In this document: positions 32,225-40,158 of the stretch, piece after piece | Layout: every line of letters begins with the position of its first letter | How positions within the stretch are numbered: the first letter of the stretch is position 1 | Assembly (NCBI RefSeq): GCF_013839425.1 | Contig: NZ_JACDNP010000007.1 | Coordinates: 62,001-126,000, forward strand | Direction of reading: 5' to 3' | From: Halorhabdus salina | Lineage (GTDB): Archaea > Halobacteriota > Halobacteria > Halobacteriales > Haloarculaceae | DNA: 64,000 nt | Program-made: the position numbers and the translations under genes | Notes under the pieces: generated by a model | The model's database searches: none | The model's input: only the letters and a program-made list of their open reading frames with translations | What the model was told of the DNA's origin: nothing

Positions 32225-32294
32225 CCCAATACTGTTTGCCTCCGCACCCCGGACCGAATACCCGGTATAACCACCCACCCAATACTCTTTGGCC
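32225..32294. repeat. Direct repeat pair between divergent operon and Bat-type regulator (putative operators)
   Basis: Two related 16-17-base sequences, CCCAATACTGTTTGCC (32225-32240) and CCCAATACTCTTTGGCC (32278-32294), lie 53 bases apart, five helical turns. Both follow CC-CAATACT-x-TTTG, and the second is preceded by an A to give ACC-N11-GGC, close in form to the ACC-N10-GG(T/G) boxes of the rhodopsin locus. They lie in the only shared regulatory space of the reductase operon and the divergent HTH_10 regulator, so they are good candidates for its binding sites (inference). Confidence 0.55.
32263..32271 (-). promoter_or_regulatory. TATA box of the reductase operon
   Basis: On the minus strand GGTTATACC is centred near 32267, about 20 bases downstream of the centre of the second CCCAATACT repeat. 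Transcription would start near 32240, giving a leader of about 110 bases before the iron-sulfur gene; its ribosome-binding site fits a leadered mRNA. The first repeat would then cover the start site. Confidence 0.5.
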
Positions 32295-32357
32295 GGCTCG
32301 ATTGCGGTCCCGTTCAAGGTTCGTTCGAGCGCGGCTCAGCGGTCGGAGACATCCTTG

Positions 32358-32368
32358 TGATATATACG
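32358..32368 (+). promoter_or_regulatory. TATA box of the Bat-type regulator gene
   Basis: TGATATATACG contains TATATA centred 27-28 bases before the ATG at 32391, a standard leaderless haloarchaeal promoter. It decides the start codon of the regulator gene. Confidence 0.7.
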
Positions 32369-32390
32369 CCGTGACGCCCGAATACGTGCC

Positions 32391-34208
32391 ATGAATCTCG
32401 TCATTCTCGCCTCTATCGTCCTGCGGGTTCTCGGCGTGGGGTACTCGCTGGTGTTGCTCTACCGGTCCAACGACCGGCGATTCGCGTTTCTGACGGTCAT
32501 GCTCTCGTTGATGGCGACACGACAGATCCTTTCCGCACAAGGGTCGACCGACCCGATCGAGGAACTCCCCGGGCTGGCCGTGAGTATCCTTGCGGTGCTC
32601 ACCGTCTACTACCTCTCGAGTTACGTCGTCGAGGAACAGCGCATCACCGAGCGCTTGCGAGGATTTCAGAAGGCGATCGAACACGCCGGTCACGCCATCT
32701 TCCTGACGGACACGGACGGCACGATCGAGTACGCCAATCCGGCCGTCAAAGCGGTGACGGGTCACGACCCGGACGAAGTCGTCGGGGAGAACCCGCGGCT
32801 GTGGAAGTCCGGCGAGCACGACGAGGACTTCTACACCGAGATGTGGGAGACAATCGCCGCGGGATCGATCTGGGAGGGAGAGATCATCAACCGCCGGAAG
32901 TCCGGCGACCTCTGCTGGGTCGACATGACGATCGCACCGATCACCGGCGAGGACGGCGAGGTCGAACGGTATGTCGCCGTCGAGCGCGACGTAACCGAGC
33001 GTAAGGAACGCGAGGTCCGCATCGCCGACCAGAACGACCGGCTCGAACGGCTAAACAACACGAACGAGGTATTGCGCGACGTCAACCGCGAACTCGTCGC
33101 GGCCACGTCCCGACAGGAAATCGAGCGCTCGCTGTGTGATCGGTTCGCCCGCTCACCACTGTTCGCGGCAGCGTGGGTCGGTGACCCTCGACTCGTCGAC
33201 GACAACGTCAACGTCCGAACTCGTGCCGGGATCGACGAGAGCACACTCGATACCCGGATCGACGCGACGGCCAACTATCGGCGCGTGATCGATAATGTCC
33301 TTGACAGTGACGAGCCGGCATTCGTCGACGCTGACGCGACGCGACTCGACAATCCGCTGAACGCGACGGCGGTCGTGATTCCGTTGTCGTATCAGGACGC
33401 CGATTACGGCGTGCTCGTCGTCGAATCCGCGACCGAGGACGCCTTTGCGGCGATCGACCGCGGGGTGTTCACCGAACTCGGCTCGACCGTGGGTGATGCG
33501 GTCAATGCCGCGGAGAGTCGACGCACGCTTGCGGCAGCGGAGGTCACGGAACTGGAGTTCCTCGTCGACGGCGCTACGGATCCACTGGTCGATCTCTCTG
33601 CGTCTCTCGGATGCTCGGTCGATCTCGAACATGTGGCTGGTGATCAGGGGGACCCCATCGCGTACGTGTCTGTCACGGGAGCCGATCAAGCGTCCGTTTC
33701 GTCGTATTTTGACGATGTCGAATCCCGTGACGGACGACCGCTGTGTGAGTACGACGAGCGGTGTCTCGTCCGTCTCGTCGTCGACGAGTCGGCGATCGTC
33801 CCGACGCTCGCCAGATACGGCGCGACGGTGACCGGACTTTCAGTCACCGATGGGCACGGCCGGATCCGTGCCGAGGTTTCCCGGTCAAACGATATCCGAT
33901 CGGTCGTCGAGGCCGTCCAGGCGGCCCATTCCGAACTCGAATTGCTCGCCCAGCGAGAGCAAGAGCGTGAGGCCGAGCCGGGGACGGCGTTCCAGTCATC
34001 CTTCGAGGAGTCACTCACCGATCGGCAGTTGGAGGCCGCCCGGACGGCGTTCTTCGCGGGCTTCTTCGAATGGCCCCGGGAGACCAGCGGGGAAGATGTC
34101 GCTGCGATCATGGACATTACCCAGTCGACGTTCACTCAGCACCTGCGGACGGCCCAGCGAAAACTGTTCGCGGCCCTGTTCGAGGACAATGCGGTCTCTA
34201 ACACTTGA
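32391..34208 (+). CDS. Membrane-linked PAS/GAF/HTH_10 regulator (Bat/DmsR-like)
   Basis: This 605-residue regulator has three N-terminal membrane helices (about residues 3-23, 30-48 and 58-77). A PAS domain follows (about 85-215; AIEHAGHAIFLTDTDGTIEYAN through VAVERDVTERKE), then a GAF-like domain (about 240-385), a Bat-type middle domain, and a C-terminal HTH_10 (LTDRQLEAARTAFFAGFFEWP...STFTQHLRTAQRKL). The PAS lacks the LOV cysteine. Bat-like DmsR controls DMSO reductase genes in other haloarchaea, so this divergent gene is the likely regulator of the adjacent operon. Membrane anchoring of a DNA-binding protein is unusual. A leaderless promoter supports the start. Confidence 0.85.
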   Translation: MNLVILASIVLRVLGVGYSLVLLYRSNDRRFAFLTVMLSLMATRQILSAQGSTDPIEELPGLAVSILAVLTVYYLSSYVVEEQRITERLRGFQKAIEHAGHAIFLTDTDGTIEYANPAVKAVTGHDPDEVVGENPRLWKSGEHDEDFYTEMWETIAAGSIWEGEIINRRKSGDLCWVDMTIAPITGEDGEVERYVAVERDVTERKEREVRIADQNDRLERLNNTNEVLRDVNRELVAATSRQEIERSLCDRFARSPLFAAAWVGDPRLVDDNVNVRTRAGIDESTLDTRIDATANYRRVIDNVLDSDEPAFVDADATRLDNPLNATAVVIPLSYQDADYGVLVVESATEDAFAAIDRGVFTELGSTVGDAVNAAESRRTLAAAEVTELEFLVDGATDPLVDLSASLGCSVDLEHVAGDQGDPIAYVSVTGADQASVSSYFDDVESRDGRPLCEYDERCLVRLVVDESAIVPTLARYGATVTGLSVTDGHGRIRAEVSRSNDIRSVVEAVQAAHSELELLAQREQEREAEPGTAFQSSFEESLTDRQLEAARTAFFAGFFEWPRETSGEDVAAIMDITQSTFTQHLRTAQRKLFAALFEDNAVSNT

Positions 34209-34236
34209 GCGGCGGGCGGGAAACGATCGAACGCAG

Positions 34237-34758
34237 TCAGAGAACGCGCCGCTGGCAACTCCCACAGAGGGTCTGTTCCTTGACATCTACTTGACGGACG
34301 CGGGGCGAGAAACTCATGACACAGCGCTTGTTGTCACAGTGTTCGAGGCCCAGTGTATGGCCGATCTCGTGGACGACCTCCTTGCGGACACGTTCGGCGA
34401 ACACCTCCGAGGAAGACTTATTCGAGAGGCCGCCATCCGAGGACGTCTGGAGTCGGTGTGTCGAGATGACGCTGCCGCTGCCGTCCAAATACGCGAGCCC
34501 GAACACATAGTTGCGGTTTCGATAGAACAGGTCTCTGGCTGTAATTGCGACGTTCTTCTCGCCCACACCCACCCGCTTTGCAAGGTCGATGAACTCCTCG
34601 GCACGGTACTGCTCACGATCGGGGTCGTGCGCGCCGGCGGGGACTGATCGGGCATCGTGGACGCTGACGTCACACTCGAAAACAGAACGCAACCCGGCGG
34701 AAGCTTCCCGCTTGACGACCGCGGGGAGGTCACCAACCGGCACGATGTCCACGTGCAT
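34237..34758 (-). CDS. amzA: Archaemetzincin
   Basis: This 173-residue zinc peptidase of the archaemetzincin family has the extended zinc site [14 protein letters not shown] (about residues 128-141), followed by a second part, CVM, and a C-terminal zinc-binding knuckle (TLCGSCQRR). The four cysteines downstream of the HExxH motif are diagnostic. Substrates of archaeal members are not known. A TTTTTAAGC element on the minus strand (34782-34790) is centred 28 bases before the ATG, so the start is leaderless. It is divergent from the HAD phosphatase. Confidence 0.94.
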   Translation of the reverse strand: MHVDIVPVGDLPAVVKREASAGLRSVFECDVSVHDARSVPAGAHDPDREQYRAEEFIDLAKRVGVGEKNVAITARDLFYRNRNYVFGLAYLDGSGSVISTHRLQTSSDGGLSNKSSSEVFAERVRKEVVHEIGHTLGLEHCDNKRCVMSFSPRVRQVDVKEQTLCGSCQRRVL

Positions 34759-34911
34759 GGATCAGTATATGATCGGAGGATGCTTAAAAACCTCGCCCTC
34801 GGAGACGCCCGCCAGTGCAGTGGTTTCGATCGGCCGCGCCCCCTCACTGACGACTGTGTTGCTAAGCAGTCGGAACACCCTTTGGGAGTGAGTTCGTTCC
34901 GTCAAGCACGA

Positions 34912-35787
34912 ATGGAAACTGATGCGGTGGTCCTCGACGTCGACGGGGTCCTCGTCGACGTGGCGGATTCGTACCGCCGGGCAGTCGTCGAGACGGTGGC
35001 CCGGGTTCACGGCGAGCGGATCGCTCGTTCGGCGCTCCAGCCGTTCAAAGACGCCGGTGGCTTCAACAACGACTGGGTGCTGACTGATGCCCTTGCCCTG
35101 TACGTGTTGGCTCGCGAGGAGGGGTTCGAACTGAGCGTCGAGACGTTCACCGACTGCATTGCGGCCTCCGGGGGCGGATTCAGTGGGGCACGGTCAGTCA
35201 TCGACGACGAGCTTGCCGCCGACGCCCGCGAGCGCATCAACGCGGCACTCGACCGAGAGTACAACCGCGAGATTTTTCAGCAACTGTACCTCGGGAGCGA
35301 CCTGTACCGCGACATCGAGGGCGCGGAACCGGTACTCGACGAAGCGGGCTACATTCACGACGAGCCAGTACTTCTCAACCGCGAGACCGTCGACGCCTTG
35401 CAGACTCGCTTCGACGTCGGCATCCTGACGGGCCGGCCAGCAGCGGAAGCAGACATCGCCCTCGATCGTGCCGGCCTCTCGATCCCGGAGCCACACCGGT
35501 TCACCATGGACGACTGGGAGGCGGGAAAACCCGATCCCGCCGCCTTGCAGACGCTCGCCGAGCGGTTCGACGCCGAGACTGTCGCCTTTGCGGGCGACAC
35601 CTTAGACGACATCCGAACGGCTGTCAACGCCGAGACGGCCGATCCCGACCGGACCTACCACGGGATCGGCGTGCTCACGGGGGGGCTGACCGGCGACAGC
35701 GGGCGTGGAGCCTTCGACGATGCTGGTGCCGAGGCAGTTGTCGAAACGGTCAACGAGCTTCCTGAATTGTTGGAATCGCGTGCGTGA
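34912..35787 (+). CDS. HAD superfamily hydrolase (TIGR01548-like)
   Basis: This 291-residue HAD phosphatase has motif [18 protein letters not shown], with nucleophile Asp and acid/base Asp at about residues 8 and 10. Motif II is [12 protein letters not shown], motif III is the lysine in EAGKPDPAA, and motif IV is [12 protein letters not shown] large helical cap (residues 20-160, with GGFNNDW) fits TIGR01548, a family sometimes associated with histidinol-phosphate aminotransferase. That link is from family knowledge and no his gene is adjacent. The ATG at 34912 avoids a long cysteine-containing upstream extension. Confidence 0.85.
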   Translation: METDAVVLDVDGVLVDVADSYRRAVVETVARVHGERIARSALQPFKDAGGFNNDWVLTDALALYVLAREEGFELSVETFTDCIAASGGGFSGARSVIDDELAADARERINAALDREYNREIFQQLYLGSDLYRDIEGAEPVLDEAGYIHDEPVLLNRETVDALQTRFDVGILTGRPAAEADIALDRAGLSIPEPHRFTMDDWEAGKPDPAALQTLAERFDAETVAFAGDTLDDIRTAVNAETADPDRTYHGIGVLTGGLTGDSGRGAFDDAGAEAVVETVNELPELLESRA

Positions 35788-35859
35788 GTGATCTCCTTGC
35801 GGGGCCGTGGAGTTGCCAATACCGTAGCAGGCTTAACCGCCCTCGACTCATGGTTTCAC

Positions 35860-36528
35860 ATGCGAGTTGCGATTCTCGGCGGCACCGGTGACGTTGGGGA
35901 AGGTTTAGCCCTCCGTTGGGCGTTTCACGCCGACCACCAGCTTGTCATCGGGTCCCGCGATGCCGAACGTGCCAGAAGCGCTGCAGACGAATACGAGACG
36001 GCCGTATCAAACCGCGGTCAGGACGTGACCATCGAGGGGATGGCCAACGAAGCGGCTGTCATCGACGCAGATGTGGTCGTCGCCGCGGTCCCGGCCTACC
36101 ACCTCGTCGAGACGATCGAGGCTGTCAGGGGCAATCTATCGGCCGGTACGGTGCTCGTGAGTCCGGCGGTGGGGATGAAGCGAGACGAGGCGGGGATTCA
36201 CTACAACCAGCCGGGGGCTGGCAGCGTCACGGCGCTTGCGGCCGACGCTGTGCCGGCGGACGTTCCCGTCGTGGGGGCGTTCCACAACCTGGCTGCCGGT
36301 CGACTGGCGAATCTGGACGCCGACCTCTCGATGGACGTCTTGCTGGTCGGTGACGACGATCAGGCTCTCAAGACAGTCACGTCGTTCACCGAGGATGTCG
36401 ATGGACTGCGAGCGTTACACGCCGGCCCGATCGACAACGCGGCCGAGGTCGAATCGGTGACGCCGCTGTTGATCAATCTGGCCCAGTACAACGACGCCCT
36501 CCACGACGTGGGCGTTCGCTTCGAGTGA
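35860..36528 (+). CDS. npdG: NADPH-dependent F420 reductase homologue
   Basis: This 222-residue Rossmann protein moves hydride between reduced F420 and NADP in known members. The NADP loop is ILGGTGDVGEGLALRWA at the N-terminus, with VIGSRDAERARSAA next, where the Ser-Arg pair favours NADP. AAVPAYHLVETIE and GAFHNLAA are further family segments. Length and order match haloarchaeal F420 oxidoreductases. A TTAACC element about 27 bases before the ATG at 35860 supports this start rather than one 24 codons upstream. Genes for F420 synthesis are not in the window. Confidence 0.88.
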   Translation: MRVAILGGTGDVGEGLALRWAFHADHQLVIGSRDAERARSAADEYETAVSNRGQDVTIEGMANEAAVIDADVVVAAVPAYHLVETIEAVRGNLSAGTVLVSPAVGMKRDEAGIHYNQPGAGSVTALAADAVPADVPVVGAFHNLAAGRLANLDADLSMDVLLVGDDDQALKTVTSFTEDVDGLRALHAGPIDNAAEVESVTPLLINLAQYNDALHDVGVRFE

Positions 36529-36626
36529 GCACCCGATCCTGTTACGACTATTTCCGGATAGTCTACAGGCAACGCTGCGGACGTGCGTGATCGGCGTCGT
36601 AAGCGGCGAAGATGGCGGCGACGTCG

Positions 36627-36893
36627 TTATACGGACGCTTCTTCGAGCGCCGATTCGATGTCGTCGGCCTGAGTGACCCCGATAAACCGCTCGACGATAC
36701 CGTCGTCGTCTTCGATAATCAGCGTCGGCAGCGACCGCACCTGATACTCGTTGGCGACGTCCTGGTTCTCGTCGACGTCGATCTTCTCGAATTCGACGTC
36801 CGGCCAGTCGTCCATGAGGTCTTCCAGGATCGGGTCCTGGGTCTTACACGGGCCACACCAGTCTGCTTGAAAGTCCTTGAGGGTGACGGACAT
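36627..36893 (-). CDS. Thioredoxin
   Basis: This 88-residue thioredoxin with the active site WCGPC (residues 11-15, in DFQADWCGPCK) acts as a thiol-disulfide exchange protein of the cytosol. The cis-proline follows in VRSLPTLII. It is shorter than canonical thioredoxin (about 105 residues), lacking most of the first strand and helix, as common in haloarchaeal minimal thioredoxins. The frame is open 15 codons upstream of 36893 but MSVTLKDFQADWC is the natural N-terminus. It could recycle the 1-Cys peroxiredoxin at 14403 (inference). Confidence 0.93.
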   Translation of the reverse strand: MSVTLKDFQADWCGPCKTQDPILEDLMDDWPDVEFEKIDVDENQDVANEYQVRSLPTLIIEDDDGIVERFIGVTQADDIESALEEASV

Positions 36894-37028
36894 GATGCCT
36901 ACTGTGGTTAGCCGAGGCGGCAAAATAAGGGTTTCCACTGTCCGACTTTCGACGAATCAGACTGTCCCTCGCTTCACCGGGGCTGTCGTGTCGTAAGCCT
37001 TAGGCCGATCGATGACGTTCACTCCGGT

Positions 37029-37187
37029 ATGAGCAGCAACGACGGTGGCGGACTGATGTCGAGTGCCGGTCTCGTCCGGTATTTTGACGCAGAAGACCGT
37101 AACGCAATCACGATCGATCCCAAGACGATTGTCGCCTTTGGCGCACTGTTTGGCGTCCTCGTTCTCGTGTTGAACATCGTCGCCTGA
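37029..37187 (+). CDS. secG: Preprotein translocase subunit Sec61 beta
   Basis: This 52-residue tail-anchored component of the SecYE-beta channel begins [20 protein letters not shown], the conserved cytoplasmic segment of archaeal Sec61 beta. [13 protein letters not shown] follows, then a single C-terminal membrane helix ([18 protein letters not shown]). Every element of the family is present, and the length is typical. A TATA-like element about 28 bases before the ATG suggests a leaderless mRNA. It lies divergently from the thioredoxin gene. Confidence 0.95.
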   Translation: MSSNDGGGLMSSAGLVRYFDAEDRNAITIDPKTIVAFGALFGVLVLVLNIVA

Positions 37188-37254
37188 GCGGCTAGCGATC
37201 ACTATTCGCGGTGGACCGCGACGTTTTCAAACGCGCCCTGCCAACCGCGAGCAC

Positions 37255-37632
37255 ATGCACTTCGATCCGCGAACCCAGCACGCACTCAGAGAGGTTGGCC
37301 TCTCCGCCGAGGACATCGAGGCGGCGGCCGAGATCGCCGTCGAGGCCGCGCGCGAGGAGGCTGAGGCCATCGAATTGTTTTTCGACACCCAGCGCGAGGT
37401 CGTCTCCGACATGGAGATGGCCCACAGTGACACCGACCACCAGACCCATGTTGTCGAGTATATCGATCTCTACACCCACGCCGACGACATCAGGGGCTAT
37501 CTCCGGTTTGACGGCTGGGGCGTTCCCATCGAGGGCGGTCGCGTCCTCGAAGACGGCAAATGCGTCGAACTCTCCCTCGGCTCGACCATCGACGACCGGG
37601 TGCGGTTCGGCCGCGATGCTGAGGCGCTATGA
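37255..37632 (+). CDS. Conserved haloarchaeal protein coupled to FAU-1
   Basis: I do not recognise a named domain in this 125-residue acidic soluble protein. It has a long N-terminal helix (SAEDIEAAAEIAVEAAREEAEAIELFFDTQREVVSD), which could be coiled coil, and a C-terminal beta-rich half (HADDIRGYLRFDGWGVP to STIDDRVRFG). Its TGA overlaps the ATG of the FAU-1 gene as ATGA, so the two are made together, and a role in RNA metabolism is possible but only by association. Confidence 0.75.
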   Translation: MHFDPRTQHALREVGLSAEDIEAAAEIAVEAAREEAEAIELFFDTQREVVSDMEMAHSDTDHQTHVVEYIDLYTHADDIRGYLRFDGWGVPIEGGRVLEDGKCVELSLGSTIDDRVRFGRDAEAL

Positions 37633-39020
37633 CGACGAGTCCCCCATTCAGTGTCCAGTGTCGCGGGATCTACGCGACGGCACTCACTGACTTGCTCGTC
37701 GCGGATGATCGATTTGCGGTCGTGTGGCCGTCCGGCCCGATCGAACGCCGATTCGACGGCGACTTCGAGACGGCACCGCCGGATGCGTCGATCGTGCCCG
37801 ACGGCGATCGACTCGGTGTCGGCGTGATCGGTGCCGAGGCGGCCGTCTCGGCGGTCGTCGATCGGCTCAGGGTCGCCAGAGACACACTGTCCTGGGCGGA
37901 TTCGACGCCACGCGGGGCTGTCTTCGATGGTGTCGTCACGGAAACGCTTGGCAGTGGCGCGCTTGTCGATCTTGGCGACGATGAGGCGTTTCTCCCGTTC
38001 GGCGCGACCGAGGCCCACGTCGAGACTGACGATCGGCTTCGCGTGCAGGTCGACAGGTCCGTTGCCCCCTGGAGTGACGAGCGTCCCGAGGTGACGACAC
38101 AACTCTCGATCCCGAGGGAACTCGCGTCGCTAGTGCGCGAAGAATCGACTGGCACGAGCGGGCCCGATTTGCTCGATGTACTCTCCGTCGAGATTCCTGA
38201 CGGCTGGCGCGTCTCATGGGAGCGTGCTGCCGACGACGCGGACTTCGAGGTGCTCGAAGCCGCTCTCGAGCCGTTGATCGACCGCGCCGACGATCTCGAT
38301 CGAGCGCTCACCGAAGCTGACGATCGGACCCGGACGGGACAGGTGTTCGGGGGCCAGTCGACGGCGTGGGTCCTGTTCGGTCGTGAATCCCGGTTCGAAC
38401 TCGACGAGCGCCGCCGGTCCGTCACGGCGACGATGCCCGGCCATCACCGGATCAAGGCTGGTGCGGAACAGGCCAGTGCCGCCGTCGACTTCGTCGAAGC
38501 GCTTGCACCCGACTTTGCGGGCTCGTTCCCCTTCGACGTCGTCACTCGACAGTTCGGACCGACCGAAGGCGATCGAGTTTCCATCGCCCACGGCAAGCCC
38601 GACGGCCGGACGATCAGCCTCGGTCGGGGCGAGGTCACCGAGCGCGATCCCGACGGGACCGTCCGGGTCGAACGCGAGATGTCACCGGGCGGGACTTACG
38701 ACGGGCTGGGGATCGAACGCCAGGCTGGTGACGTCGCCGTCACGAAACTCACCGAGGGCAAGTGGTGGTATCCGACGGTCTACCGGAGTAATGAGGGCGA
38801 AAAGCGCGGCACGTACGTCAACGTCTGTACGCCGGTCGAGGTGTTTCCCACCGAAGTGCGATACGTCGATCTGCACGTCGACGTCGTCAAGCAAAAAGAC
38901 GGGACCGTCGAGCGCGTCGACGACGACGAACTCGATGCGGCGGTCGAAGCCGGTCACGTGCCCGAGGCGCTGGCCGAAAAGGCCCGGGATGTGGCGAGCG
39001 CGGTCGAGAGCGCACTCTGA
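37629..39020 (+). CDS. Probable ribonuclease FAU-1 (RNA-binding AU-1, DUF402)
   Basis: This 463-residue protein of the FAU-1/RNase E-G-related family has an N-terminal S1-like RNA-binding part (TPRGAVFDGVVTETLGSGALVDLG near residue 98) and a C-terminal DUF402 domain (KWWYPTVYRSNEGEKRGTYVNVCTPVEVFP near 380, then DLHVDVVKQKDGTVERVDD). Known members bind AU-rich RNA and are implicated in 5S rRNA processing. It acts in the cytosol. Its ATG overlaps the preceding gene. Length agrees with archaeal homologues. Confidence 0.92.
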   Translation: MTTSPPFSVQCRGIYATALTDLLVADDRFAVVWPSGPIERRFDGDFETAPPDASIVPDGDRLGVGVIGAEAAVSAVVDRLRVARDTLSWADSTPRGAVFDGVVTETLGSGALVDLGDDEAFLPFGATEAHVETDDRLRVQVDRSVAPWSDERPEVTTQLSIPRELASLVREESTGTSGPDLLDVLSVEIPDGWRVSWERAADDADFEVLEAALEPLIDRADDLDRALTEADDRTRTGQVFGGQSTAWVLFGRESRFELDERRRSVTATMPGHHRIKAGAEQASAAVDFVEALAPDFAGSFPFDVVTRQFGPTEGDRVSIAHGKPDGRTISLGRGEVTERDPDGTVRVEREMSPGGTYDGLGIERQAGDVAVTKLTEGKWWYPTVYRSNEGEKRGTYVNVCTPVEVFPTEVRYVDLHVDVVKQKDGTVERVDDDELDAAVEAGHVPEALAEKARDVASAVESAL

Positions 39021-39062
39021 GTGTGATTTCGGTCACTGACAGGGCTGTGGCTGGCCCCCTGT

Positions 39063-39385
39063 TCAGAAGTTTACGCTGAACCCGCTGTCGAGGTCCCCGC
39101 CACCGCCATCGCTCGGCAGGTTGGGGATCAGCCACGAGAGGAAGGCGTCGGTGCTGCGAGTCTGGAGCCAGACCGAACCCTGGCTCTCGAACACACAGAC
39201 CAGTTCCTCGCCGCCGAAGGCTTGCGTTTCAGCGAACCGACGATTTCAACCTGTGCGCCGGTCTCGATTTCGACGCTGTCTGTGTGGCTGACCATCGCGC
39301 CGGCTTCGGCCTGGATCCCCTCGCTCTGGTCGAGTTCGACGGACAGGAGGGTGTAGGATGGTCGGTTCTCGATTTCGTGGACCAT
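39063..39385 (-). pseudogene. AIM24/TIGR00266-family pseudogene: internal deletion and frameshift
   Basis: The N-terminal part (MVHEIENRPSYTLLSVELDQ to AGAMVSHTDSVEIETGAQ) is a normal start of an AIM24-type protein. It then jumps straight to VEIVGSLK, which belongs near the C-terminus, so about 100-130 central residues are missing. Just after, near 39235-39240, the frame slips: reading with a 2-base skip restores QAFGGEELVCVFESQGSVWL and the expected C-terminal tail to the TGA at 39063-39065. Neither frame gives a full product. The family's function is unclear. Sequencing error could explain the slip but not the deletion. Confidence 0.78.
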
Positions 39386-39460
39386 ACGCTTGCCTCGTCC
39401 TATTCAGTTGAAACTGACTCTGACGACACCGTTATACTTCGTCACATAGTAACATATGGC

Positions 39461-39856
39461 ATGTCGGGAGATCGTACTGCATCGACGCCGGAAGCGACTG
39501 AACGGGAGGCGTTGCATCGGATCGAACTCGGGATCGAGTGGCTCCATCGAGCCCACGGCCACCTGGTCGCGTTCCATCACAACACCGGCCACGCGATGGA
39601 CCACTTTGCGGTGGCTGAACAGGAGTTGCGCGAGGCCGGACAGACGGAACTGGCAGACACGCTCAGAGACGAGATACTTCCGCGGGGAGTCATCGACGAG
39701 GATCGGTGGTCGTACGACGTCCTGGAGGACTTCGAATCGGGCGTCTACGCCGACTTACAGGCGTTCGATCGCCACGTCCACGAGGAGTTGGCGAACGGCC
39801 GTCGCCACGTCGCCGAGCGACTCCAGGAGCAGGCCTGGGCTGAACGCTCGGAGTGA
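39461..39856 (+). CDS. Conserved helical haloarchaeal protein, histidine-rich
   Basis: This 131-residue acidic protein is predicted to be almost entirely helical. It contains a histidine-rich stretch (LHRAHGHLVAFHHNTGHAMDHF, about residues 28-49) and a second cluster near the end (FDRHVHEELANGRRHVAERL). The spacing of histidines along helices could form a four-helix metal site like hemerythrin-type proteins, but I cannot assign a family. The ATG at 39461 is chosen since the upstream open frame overlaps the pseudogene. It is divergent from the pseudogene and convergent with the zinc-ribbon gene. Confidence 0.72.
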   Translation: MSGDRTASTPEATEREALHRIELGIEWLHRAHGHLVAFHHNTGHAMDHFAVAEQELREAGQTELADTLRDEILPRGVIDEDRWSYDVLEDFESGVYADLQAFDRHVHEELANGRRHVAERLQEQAWAERSE

Positions 39857-39865
39857 TTCCCGTAC

Positions 39866-40048
39866 TCAGAATTCGAAGGTGACGTACAGTCGGTGGTCGT
39901 TCGGGCAGGCGTTCTCCCGGACCTTTACGCGCTCGTCGTCGGGTTCGTCCCGCGGTTGGGCGGCGATTGACCGCACTGTCGAGTTCCGGGGGAGCCCCAT
40001 CGTAACCTCGGCATCGCAGTCCGGACACGCGAGCGTTTCAATGGCCAT
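39866..40048 (-). CDS. Small zinc-ribbon protein
   Basis: This 60-residue protein starts MAIETLACPDCDAEVTMGLP and has a second knuckle near its C-terminus (ENACPNDHRLYVTFEF). The ligands would be CPDC plus Cys/His in ACPNDH, a plausible zinc site though only three cysteines are present. The middle is polar and acidic. Small zinc proteins of this size are frequent in haloarchaea and some act as regulators. This one is immediately upstream of, and divergent from, brp, so a regulatory link to the photosystem is possible but unproven. Confidence 0.75.
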   Translation of the reverse strand: MAIETLACPDCDAEVTMGLPRNSTVRSIAAQPRDEPDDERVKVRENACPNDHRLYVTFEF

Positions 40049-40106
40049 CGATCGAGGAGTTCGCTTGCGTCCCTGATAAATCTCCGGCGAGCCGTGGATC
40101 GAACCT

Positions 40107-40122
40107 ACCCAATCAGTTGGGT
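40107..40122 (+). promoter_or_regulatory. Bat-box-like palindrome upstream of brp
   Basis: ACCCAATCAGTTGGGT is an imperfect palindrome centred 44 bases before the brp ATG. It fits the Halobacterium bop upstream activator form ACC-N2-ACTAGTT-N-GG in length and flanks. Related boxes occur at 45468, 45588 and 48787. A TATA box after it is weak. Binding by Bat is inference. Confidence 0.6.
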
Positions 40123-40158
40123 TGCCGATTGAGGCCGGTTCCGTCCCACTATTGGCCC

